Assembly (NCBI GenBank): GCA_016617785.1
Contig: JADILM010000005.1
Coordinates: forward strand, 124,001-188,000
DNA length: 64,000 nucleotides
Direction of reading: 5' to 3'
Source of the DNA: Sporobolomyces roseus
Lineage: Eukaryota > Basidiomycota > Microbotryomycetes > Sporidiobolales > Sporidiobolaceae
Positions 53,111-61,934 of the stretch are shown here, piece after piece. Each line of letters starts with the position of its first letter. Position 1 is the first letter of the stretch. The position numbers and the translations under genes are program-made. Under the pieces are notes generated by a model that saw only the letters and a program-made list of their open reading frames with translations, was not told the DNA's origin and made no database searches.

Positions 53111-54896
53111 ATGGCTTCCACTCTCCGCCAACGTAACGCGCCTACCGCCTCTTCAAAGAAGGAACGACGTGATAGCGACGTTCTCTCGACTTCTTCAGAT
53201 GAAGACACGTCGCCGGCGACTTCTCACCTCGAAAACACCTTCCCTCCATTCGAAGTTCCCAACTACACTATCAAGGAAGTTCTAGGAGCTATCCCCGCCG
53301 AATGTTTCGAACGATCCGCCCTCATTTCATCGGCTTATGTCGCTCGAGATTTCGCCTTTGTAGCCGCCCTAGGATACGCTGCCTCGTTCATCGAGCCTGC
53401 GTTGGGATACAACGGTGAAAGCATCAACGGATGGGCTGGTTTCGCTGCCAAGTGGGCTGCATGGGCTCTTTACTGGACTGTTCAGGGTTGGGTAATGACT
53501 GGTATTTGGATTCTCGGTACGTCTCCTGTATCCTCTTTCAGTGAAGTAATACACCTGTACTCACACTTCTGTTTATATAGGTCACGAATGTACGCCTTGT
53601 TTACTTATCGCTGGTTCCGATCTTGAGGAACGGTTCTGATTTCTTTCTGTCGTTTCTGCGATATCACAGGCGGTCACCAAGCTTTCTCCACTTCAAAGAC
53701 TATCAACAACACTGCTGGTCTCTTCCTTCACTCATTCGTACTCGTTCCCTACCACTCATGGCGAATCTCGCACGCCAAGCACCACGCCGCAACTGGACAC
53801 ATGACTAGGGATGAAGTCTTCGTTCCTCGTACTCTCGCTGAACGCAAGGTCAAGGCCAACCCCAAGAAGGTCGAAGTCGCTCCTGGTGTTCACCTCGACG
53901 AGCTCCTCGAAGATGCTCCTATCTACCGTCTCGGATGGCTCGTCATCCAACAGGTTCGTCTAGATCTCTTCTCCTTCCCGCTTCTTTCCTCCGCTTACGT
54001 GCTAATCACCTTGCCTCGTATACAGCTCTTCGGATGGCCTGCTTACCTCTTCACCAACGCTTCTGGACAAGCATGGTACCCTTCATGGACCAACCACTTC
54101 GACCCTAAATCTCTCATCTTCGACGCTCGTCACCGTTCCGACGTTCTCATCTCGGACGCTTTCCTTATCGGCATGTTCACCCTCCTCACCCTTTTCGGAC
54201 AGAAGATGGGAGGGTTCGGAGAAGTCGTCAAGTACTACGGTATTCCTTACCTCGCTGTCAACCACTGGCTCGTCATGATCACCTACCTTCAACACACCGA
54301 CCCTCAACTCCCTCACTACCGCGCCGACCAATGGAACTTCGTCCGTGGCGCTCTCTGCACCATCGACCGAAACCTCCTTGGTCCCGTCGGCCCTTACCTC
54401 ATGCACGGAATCACTGAGACTCGTGAGTTCCTCCCCACCTATCTTTCTGCTCTGTCTGTCGTTCTGGCTAACTGTTCGGTATCTTCACGCAGACATCGCT
54501 CACCACCTCAGCAGCAAGATCCCTCACCACAACGCCTGGAAGGTGCGTCTCCTTTTCCACCTCTTTCGTTGTCTTCAACCAGTTGCTGATCTGTATTTCT
54601 CGCTTTGTCCGCAGGCTACCGCTGCTCTCAAGGAGTTCCTCGGTCCTCACTACGCCTACAGCGAGGAGAACATGTTCGTCTCTCTGTGGAAGGTTCGTCG
54701 CCGTTTCTTCTGCCCTTCACCCTCGTGAGATCCGTGTCATTAATCTCGCTCTTCCCGTCCGCAGTCTTACCGCCAATGCCGATACGTTGACAACGAAGGA
54801 TCAGTCCTCATGTACAACGATGCTTACGGTCGCAAGCGTAGGACTGTCGCTGTTGCAGATGTACCTTCAGATTCTGGCGTAGAGTTGGAGGAGTAA
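53111..54896 (+). CDS. FAD2: Delta-12 fatty acid desaturase (FAD2-type), possibly bifunctional
   Basis: Seven exons (53111-53516, 53581-53589, 53670-53953, 54026-54422, 54493-54542, 54615-54692, 54765-54896), all in frame, give 451 residues. The ER-membrane enzyme converts oleoyl to linoleoyl chains using cytochrome b5; some basidiomycete members also make omega-3 bonds, which sequence alone does not settle here. The three His boxes are visible: HECGH at 137-141, HAKHH at 173-177 and HIAHH at 366-370. Membrane stretches surround them (FVAALGYAASFIEPALG; LISDAFLIGMFTLLTLFG). The first His box is assembled from three exons, the middle being a 9-nt microexon. N-terminus MASTLRQRNAP is soluble and Ser-rich. 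The start is the first ATG after the leader intron. Confidence 0.95.
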
Positions 54897-55451
54897 AGAG
54901 TAAGGTGTAGACATTCTCTCTCCTTTATATTCCCCCGTAGACTAGAAACCTCTCGATTCAGTTCTTCCCCTCTCTTCTTTCGGACCACCCACCATTACAC
55001 CTGTTAAAACCATTCCACTGCTTTCGCTCTTTTCGAACCTGACTCACTCTATACTTCACCCGCACTCTTCAATGTCGCAAAACTCGTCGTTCTTTCTATT
55101 ACACTTCAGTACCTCTTTTCGGTGTTTACTTTTTGGTCTGGGATCACTTCGTAGAGAATCGGTTAGAAGCAATGTTCACCTGTCTACAATCTCTACAACG
55201 CCCGCAAAGGCACCAGAGCATCGAGCTCTGCGAGTTCTGCGAGTGCGTGTCAAAGGAAAGAGCGAGGAAGAAGGAAGAAGGAAGAAGGAAGATCAGAGAG
55301 GGTTGAGAACGTAAGGTACGAGAGGGAGAGGCAAGGTTGTAGGTGAGGATACACTCGAGATAAACGAGGGATAAACGGAACCCGAGAACGCGAAGTTGAA
55401 GCCAAAAGAGCAAGCGACTGGACACAAAACGATAAAAGAGGTAAAAGAGTT
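54897..55451. other. Gap: 3' flank of desaturase gene
   Basis: No gene is supported. Purine-rich on plus near 55250-55290 (GGAAGAAGGAAGAAGG), a short simple repeat. Confidence 0.4.
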
Positions 55452-55524
55452 TTCCCCGACGGGGAATCGAACCCCGCTCGCGGCTGTGAGAGAGCCGAAT
55501 CATAACCACTAGACCATCGAGGAA
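55452..55524 (-). tRNA. tRNA-Glu (anticodon CTC)
   Basis: 73 nt on the minus strand. The acceptor stem TTCCTCG pairs with CGGGGAA. The anticodon arm GGCT-CTCTCAC-AGCC shows CTC, and the T-arm is GGGG-TTCGATT-CCCC. The D-arm GGTCTAGTGGTTATGATT is typical of eukaryotic tRNA-Glu. No intron. Confidence 0.95.
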
Positions 55525-56222
55525 TAAAGCAGAGAAGCAAATTTAAGCTTCACACCCAACACAAAACAATGCAAGACTCGAGCTTAGCAGTGCGTTCTGT
55601 ATCGTCTCCCTCGTTGTCTCTACCTTCTCACCTCGCTTAGTGACCACTGTAAGGGTGAATCTGTAGCCTCAGACAGTGGCAATCAGGTCGCTTGGAATGG
55701 AGGCAGTCCGAGTTCCAGACAGCTTCGAGATTCTTCTCGTGTCCAAGCGGAAGAGCCAAAGGACAGAGTGACAATACTGGAAGTAAAAAGAGCAAAGATG
55801 TATTAATCAAAGTGAGTACAGACAGCAAAGCGAAACGAATCTGTTTCAGAGCGAACGAACGAGCTTTGTTTCGAGATTGAGCGGATCCGGATCATACGAT
55901 GATCAAGTGAGGCCGTCGCTTCGTAGATCCAGGGCAGTTACTTTTCCGAGATTGGTAATTGGCACTGGTTCATCAGGAGAAGAGGCGGCCGTGCAAATGA
56001 TCGAGCAACGGCGCAAAAGCTTGACAAGAGACGGAATGTTCTGTAGTCCCAGGTTTGTAAAGGTTAGACAAGGTGACCTCACCTGAGAGTGAGGACTACT
56101 CCTAATCGTGGTGTTTGGGCAACAAGCAACGACAGCGAACCGTCTTGAGCGGAGTCTGCCTTGACCAAAATGAGCTTATTATGTTATACGTAATCTTTTG
56201 CCCTGACCGGAATTAAATTATT
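55525..56222. other. Gap between tRNA genes
   Basis: No gene is supported. Short frames only. Confidence 0.4.
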
Positions 56223-56320
56223 GGCCAGATGCCCGAGCGGTTAAGGGGATAGACTCGAATCTTCTCAAGTTTGTTATCTATTAGGCTTTGCCTGCGCAGG
56301 TTCAAATCCTGCTCTGGTCG
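56223..56320 (+). tRNA. tRNA-Ser (anticodon CGA) with intron
   Basis: 98 nt. The acceptor GGCCAGA pairs with TCTGGTC. The anticodon stem is ATAGA/TCTAT with a loop extended to 23 nt; placing the intron after position 37 (loop starts CTCGAA) leaves anticodon CGA and a 16-nt intron. A long variable arm AGGC-TTT-GCCT marks class II tRNA-Ser. The T-arm is GCAGG-TTCAAAT-CCTGC. An intron in tRNA-Ser(CGA) is also known in budding yeast. Confidence 0.92.
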
Positions 56321-56520
56321 TTTCAAGAATTGTTTTTTGGTCCTCGTCTCGCTTTGCTTTTTGTTGTCTACGTCTCACTCTCGGCGGAAACCTTCACCGC
56401 CCGGTTCTAGTTAGTAGTCAACCCGATGGCTGATCTGCCGTTAGAACGAGTGTGGGTGCAATAAAAAAAGACTGCTACTACAGCAGAAGGACCTCCTTCT
56501 GCGATAGAGGCAAAAGGTTA

Positions 56521-56610
56521 TGGCGTTTCCCGGGCTTGAACCGGGGACCTTACGCTAGATGAGGCCTGACAACTTCAGGCGTACGCTACTCCCAACTGAG
56601 CTAAAACGCC
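56521..56610 (-). tRNA. tRNA-Phe (anticodon GAA) with 16-nt intron, copy 1
   Basis: 90 nt on the minus strand. The acceptor GGCGTTT pairs with AAACGCC. D-arm GCTCAGTTGGGAG; anticodon stem TACGC/GCGTA; loop starts CTGAAG, giving GAA, followed by an intron of about 16 nt. T-arm CCCGG-TTCAAGC-CCGGG. Exons are identical to the copy at 58125-58211 but the intron differs. Confidence 0.95.
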
Positions 56611-57833
56611 AATAGGTAGATGGGTGAAGTAATTTAAACATCTATATACCGTCATTAAGCTGATGCGTGCGGAGAAGTGCGCAGATCATATCGATCCTGA
56701 CCACAGATCGCCTTAGCATGGCCACACGACGGTTAGAGCAGCAATCTAGCAAGAAATGGCAGGAAAGAGTCGGAGATGAAACAATTTGGGCTCAACCGAC
56801 GCAACCGAGCTGCTGGGTGTGATACTTAGTCAGATGGACCAATGGCTTCAGAGGATATCTCGTGCGTGAAAACATGTGCTGTAAGGAGGTGTGCATGTCA
56901 AGAGACAGGTCCTTTGACATCAGATCAGAGAGATCCTCAGAGTACAAATTGATGCAGTAGCTTCTCAAAACCTGCTGCTACTGTCCATGACTTGGCGGCA
57001 CCTAGGTTTATGCCTCAATCTCCAGCCTATAGAAAGCTCCTCTGTGAGGAAGAGCAAACAGGCAGGTCTTTTCAAATCCGGATATAGACCACTCTCGCGA
57101 CGACGTCGAGCATTTACTCCCATGATGCTAGGAGTGGGCTTCCTCTGCCTTCACCCTTGCTCTAGTGCTTCGGGCACAATATCAGAGTATGTCAGCTGCT
57201 GTGAAGTGCATCAAACGAGAGAAGGGACACGGACAAGAGCGGTAGCAAATTCGCAATTAGCAGTTGTTGGTGCACTAATGAATGCCTTCACCTTGTCAGG
57301 AGCGAGATGTATCTCCGCTAGAGATGAGAGTGAGCTTGGAAGGAATGCGAGAGAACCAGAAGTGGTTTGAACTGAGTGTGGACAAGTCAGTCTTTCACAC
57401 AGAGTGAGTAATTGTGTGAGAATACAGGTAAAGGTGAGATACTAGGAGAAGAGACACTAGAGCTGAGGAGCTTTGAGCGGAGGGAGGAGGTCACAAGATG
57501 GAGTTTGTTCACTGACAGTCCTAGGCGGCCTGTTCTCACCTGAAAGAGCTTTTCAGTGACAGTAGGCTACATAAGGAGAGGTCTGAGTTATCGAGACAGC
57601 GCAAGCGATAGCACAGGGAAGAAGAGTGACAGATTCCATTCTGTCAAAGCGATTTTGTGACTGAAGTTTGTTAGCAGGCCTGAGAGGCCAGCAGAGTCGG
57701 TTGAGAGCTACAGCCAATCATCTAGCGCAGAGTAACGTCAGCAATGGAAGCTAACGAGTGCATCTGGCCAGCTCATTAATCGCTTGTCAATTTTTGTAGT
57801 ATGTATACGCTCAAACACAGGCTCTATCATCAA
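56611..57833. other. 1.2-kb gap between tRNA genes
   Basis: No gene is supported. The longest frame (56987-57370 plus) shows no domain and lacks coding-like wording. Base use is more even and less CT-rich than in the genic part of the window. Confidence 0.4.
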
Positions 57834-57905
57834 TCCTCTGTAGTCCAATGGTTAGGATATCTCGCTTTCACCGAGGAGACCCGGGTTCAATTCCCGGCAG
57901 GGGAA
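57834..57905 (+). tRNA. tRNA-Glu (anticodon TTC)
   Basis: 72 nt. The acceptor TCCTCTG pairs with CAGGGGA; anticodon arm TCTCG-CTTTCAC-CGAGG shows TTC; T-arm CCGGG-TTCAATT-CCCGG. No intron. A different isoacceptor from the one at 55452. Confidence 0.95.
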
Positions 57906-58124
57906 AGCAACAATTTCGGTTGGTAACAACTTTTTTTGTCGCCTTCCGCTCATTTCTGCTTCACTGGATCCGGGCCATCTCTAGCGAGCGGTCCGCAACG
58001 GCTCTTGTGAGCGCATCAATTTTTAGGAAACGCAACGAGAACGGGTGCTGTTTGTTGCTTGCGGAAGGGAACGAGACCTCCCTGGATCTCAATTCGGAAT
58101 GGACCACAGCGAAGCAAAAAGCAA

Positions 58125-58211
58125 TGGCGTTTCCCGGGCTTGAACCGGGGACCTTACGCTAGATGACCCGAAACTTCAGGCGTACGCTACTCCCAACTGA
58201 GCTAAAACGCC
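58125..58211 (-). tRNA. tRNA-Phe (anticodon GAA) with 13-nt intron, copy 2
   Basis: 87 nt on the minus strand. Mature parts match copy 1 at 56521-56610 base for base as far as I can compare; the intron is shorter (about 13 nt) and different in its middle, keeping only the first bases (TT) and the end (CATCT). Same structure and anticodon as copy 1. Confidence 0.95.
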
Positions 58212-58349
58212 GGTAATAGACGAGGCAAATTATAGAGACACAATCAATTATCTCCTTTGCGCTCTTAGAGATATGACGCCGCTTTTCACCTTCCTGTTCC
58301 TAGACCGTCAAAAGGCTCGAGGGGAGACGTTAAGGGGGGAAGACGGAAG

Positions 58350-59668
58350 ATGACAACGAAGGGAATCCAACGGTTGATCAGGTTGATTGAACCCTTTCCT
58401 TTATCCCAGCGACGAGCAACTCCCGCCGATGCATTCGTACTCGCCGTAGAGGAGACAAGAAAGGCTCACAATCCCGTCGAAGTCTTCAGCACTCCCAATT
58501 TCGATCAAGAGCAACTTGAATCGGTTCCACATCCTCTTCGTTCCTCTCCACTCAATTCTCACCGACATTTTCGACCCAGATTGAGCTCTCAAGCCACCTC
58601 TAGCTTGATGTATCGTCTAGTATGGTCTACCTGGCATCTTCCACAATGGCACAATGGTGAGATAGACGATTTATTCGATCTCTCGAATATGACTGACTTC
58701 AAGAGTGCTGTGAGTCTCTGTACACTTCTACTGCTGGTGACATTGGCTCACTGACTCATTGTCTACAGCCTTGCTGAACCGACCAGCGCCTCCACTCCAC
58801 TCCACTCTCATTCAACTCTACTTCACACAATCTCTCGCTCCTCAGCCAACCCGGCAATGTATACATGCGATAACCCAACGGCTGGAAGAAGAGGGAGTAA
58901 AAGAGACTTGGATGAATCCGCAAGGAGGTCCGCAGATTGGAACAGGAAAACCCATTCTTCCCTCTCTCGATGGATATGAATCCGCACGAAGGACTACGGT
59001 ACAGATCTCGCTGGTGTACTCGCACTCGGAACATGTATGCTCTATCTCTTGCTCGACCACCGATTACCGAGTGAAGGCTGATCTCTCTCTCTTGAACTTT
59101 AGTGCCGAATATTTTATCGCATGGAATCATCCACTTTGAACCGCTCACGACGGGTTCATTGCTCGCTATCGCCATTCGATCTCCTGCTTCTGACTTGCTA
59201 CTAGGACGAGTCTGCGCAATCTATGAAAAGCGCAACAAAGCAGAACGCTGGCCGACCTTTCGCCGAAACTCCCAATCATCTCTCCCAATCATCTCACTTA
59301 TCTCGGCTGTGAACTGTGTGTGCCTCCGGTCAGTCTCTCTCTCTTCCTTTCTACCTTGTGTGAGCCGAGTGCTGACAATGCTCTTCCACTCTGGGGTCGA
59401 TTGAACAGCTTCCTTCCCTCACCGATCGAGCTGGTTCCTTCAAATTCTGATCGACTGGCTCCTCTACGTCTTCCCCTCCGCGAACCTCGAGCACACTCAC
59501 ACTTGACCCGGTCGATCACTTCATGGTCTCAACGGTTCGGTTGGATCAAGTGGTGTTTAGAGCGAGGAAAGAAGGAGGAGATTGGTCAGGCTATCAAAAA
59601 GTCAGAGGGAGAATCTGAAGAAGTAGAAGGAACAGGACGAGAAGCAGAAGGAGAAAGAGCAAGTCAAT
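58350..59668 (+). pseudogene. Disrupted or mis-modelled hypothetical gene
   Basis: ATG 58350 opens a good-looking frame (TTKGIQRLIRLIEPFPLSQ, then RRATPADAFVLAVEETRKA) up to a GTGAGT at about 58711. Its matching acceptor TCTACAG (58768) leads into a stop in the expected phase, but in another phase into a long protein-like segment (ALLNRPAPPLHSTLIQLYF; TRQCIHAITQRLEEEGVKET). That segment cannot be joined in frame to the next one (PNILSHGIIHFEPLTTGSLL) by any GT donor I find. The last part (FLPSPIELVPSNSDR; SQRFGWIKWCLERGKKEE) joins well through GTCAGT...AACAG. So two breaks remain: either a decayed gene or a gene with non-canonical splicing. Basic/Glu-rich tail. No family recognised. Confidence 0.45.
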
Positions 59669-60100
59669 AAGGAAAGGAAGGAGCAAGGGAAGGAGGGAAG
59701 GGCAAGAAGTGAGGGAGTTGGGTAGAAGTGCAACATTTCGAAATTTGAAACTGCAGAGGAGAGATTCGCCATGTCAACTCGCTGTTGTCAGCAGCAAAAA
59801 GGCTTCTTCACTTTTCCACTTGAAGAGCAAATATGCTTGTTTGGCTGTAGCAGAGGATCCCGGCAAAAGAATCCTCAAGCACAGAAGCAGATCTTGTTTT
59901 GACCCAAATTTCTCCGATCATGCATTGTTCCGGGAAGATAAAGCAGCGTAGAGCTGTGACGAGGGCATCTCAAGACTTTACGAGAAGGTTGAGACTCGAC
60001 ACGCGAGGTTCTCTCGCATTCTCCGCCTCGAATAGTCGAGTGTTTGATACTGTATGTTATTGTCGGCGCTGCGAAAACCATCATAGCTAGTCTTCTAGCA
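59669..60100. other. Gap upstream of tRNA-Met
   Basis: No gene is supported. Confidence 0.4.
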
Positions 60101-60205
60101 GCCTCGATGGTGTAGTTGGTTATCACGTGGGTCTCATACGATCTTTGAGGATGAAATTATTCATCTGCAATCCCGAGGTCGAGAGTTCGATCCTCTCTCG
60201 AGGCA
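60101..60205 (+). tRNA. tRNA-Met, elongator type (anticodon CAT) with intron
   Basis: 105 nt. The acceptor GCCTCGA pairs with TCGAGGC; D-arm GTG...CAC; T-arm GAGAG-TTCGATC-CTCTC. The anticodon loop starts CTCATA, giving CAT, and is extended by about 30 nt before the 3' stem (TCCCG). One mismatch (T-T) remains at the loop end of the anticodon stem. The intron length is estimated so that the mature RNA is about 74 nt. The T-loop TTCGATC and GC acceptor favour elongator rather than initiator tRNA. Confidence 0.85.
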
Positions 60206-61267
60206 CCTACTTTTTGCAATTCTGAGCAAAAGAACAGCCTCATCTGCAGAGTTGCATACCGGATTGAGACTGTAGTTTTACTTGCTTTCACGTTTCTTTT
60301 TGCGTTGCTATCAGATATATCCTGCAAAGAATAAGGTAATCAGACAAACTGCTGCATCTTATTTGCAGAGCGTCTCATTCGGAGACTAGCTCATTTGTAC
60401 TGGTGAGCAGGGAACACACTTCGTCTCGGTACCAGTCTCCTGTAAACAGGCTTTCCAGTCTCCCTTCCTCCCTCCCTAGCAGGTTTCCCAAGTTGCAAAA
60501 ACCATCCCTACTTTTTCCAATTCCTATGATGTGAGCTGCTGTTATCCTGCACAGATTTGTGCAAACTCAATGACGAGGCGCAGCATGCTCCCTGCGCACG
60601 GCGAGGAGACTCCTGACGCATGACGGAATCTTCAACCTTGTCTTTCCTATTTCACACAGTCGAGGCGGAATCAAATTCCTATCTTGCTCAGTGGGATCCT
60701 CTGCATGGGGTAAGGAACTCCAGACACTGTACCGACAGCACGGCGCAAGGTCTAGTCAATTACAATGTTGTCTCGTCTCTTCTTGCTGTATACAACGGTG
60801 ATTTTCTGGTTCTTCGTCCTTTCCTGGGTCTTGCTGTTGACTCGGGCCACAATGATCAGGGTGCCCAACGAGAATTAGCTAATCTATCAATTTAATCAGT
60901 ATAGCGAGATCACTGTTCACTGTGCTGTCACTTCACTAAGTGAGTCAACAACCCAGCATGCTAACTCCTCTACCTCGTGACGGTTCTCATCGTACTCAAC
61001 GCACAAATTGAGCCAGGTCAAGCAGACCCAACATCACACAGACCGCTCAGCGTGGAGCCCAACCCCTGCATGCACCTTTCATATGATTGAGGTGGGTTAT
61101 CAAAAAAGATTTGGCTTGGGACTGGCTGAGTGGGCTTTACACTTTCACATTGTGGGGGCCTTTTAAGACAGAGGAGAATAACAGTAGAGGGCAAAGACAG
61201 GTGCCAGTCTTGACAGAGAGGACAATGCTGCCCCATCAGCGGTGAAGACTCATTACTGTTGAATCTC

Positions 61268-61374
61268 GACTCTGTTCTCCGGTGTGAAGCGCTGGTAAAA
61301 TTACAGAGTATAAGAGATGAAAGTGCAAAATTCAACCAGACCCGTTCTCCAGTGTGGACCGCTGGACAAAAGGG
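61268..61374 (+). repeat. Imperfect direct repeat pair, period about 75 bp
   Basis: The motif GTTCTCC(G/A)GTGTG(A/G)A(G/C)CGCTGG occurs at about 61273 and again at about 61347. Following bases are less similar. May be part of an old repeat; nothing else in the region matches it by eye. Confidence 0.55.
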
Positions 61375-61911
61375 AAAGAGAGTAGGATAGCAGAAGTGAA
61401 GGGAGCTGGTGGAACAGTACAAAAGAAGAAATGTCATGTATAATAACAAGTTGTTAATCCCTGAAAGCGTCTCCTGCTGCTGCCACGATTACTCTGCTCC
61501 TACAATGGTGATCTGCTCAGTATAGTGGTGCTGCTGCTCCCACGCATTCGACAGCTACCGGAGTGGGATCCACTGACAGGCTCAAAGATACACAAATACT
61601 TCCCTCCCGCTTCAGCACTTGCGTAAACCCCTTCACAAGTGTCACACACCAGCGTCGGCAAACAAAACCCAAGCACTAAAACTAAGACTGCGCCTGTCAG
61701 ATCACGCCATACCAGAATGACCACCTTGAGCGCACTGCTTTCGGTATGAAAGACTACAATTGGCTCTCATGAAGCCCGGCAACGGAAGAAACCCTTCAGA
61801 TCCCCTCCCGCACCGGATTGGACAAGGACACACTCATGCAAACAAGCCACACTTTCACTCTCAGCTCTGAATCTGCTGGCCTTCAAGGATACATTCTTTG
61901 CGGCGCTATGA

Positions 61912-61934
61912 TCAATGATGATGATGATGATGCT
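61912..61934 (+). repeat. (GAT)n microsatellite
   Basis: Six consecutive ATG/GAT units following ATCA. Simple repeat in non-coding sequence. Confidence 0.8.

Noticed and set aside
55250..55290. GGAAGAAGG run as a functional repeat
   Set aside because: Short simple-sequence stretch near a gene 3' end; nothing suggests function.
61500..61724. Minus-strand frame with a signal-peptide-like hydrophobic start
   Set aside because: Starts with GTG, not ATG, only 74 codons, no splice signals that extend it.
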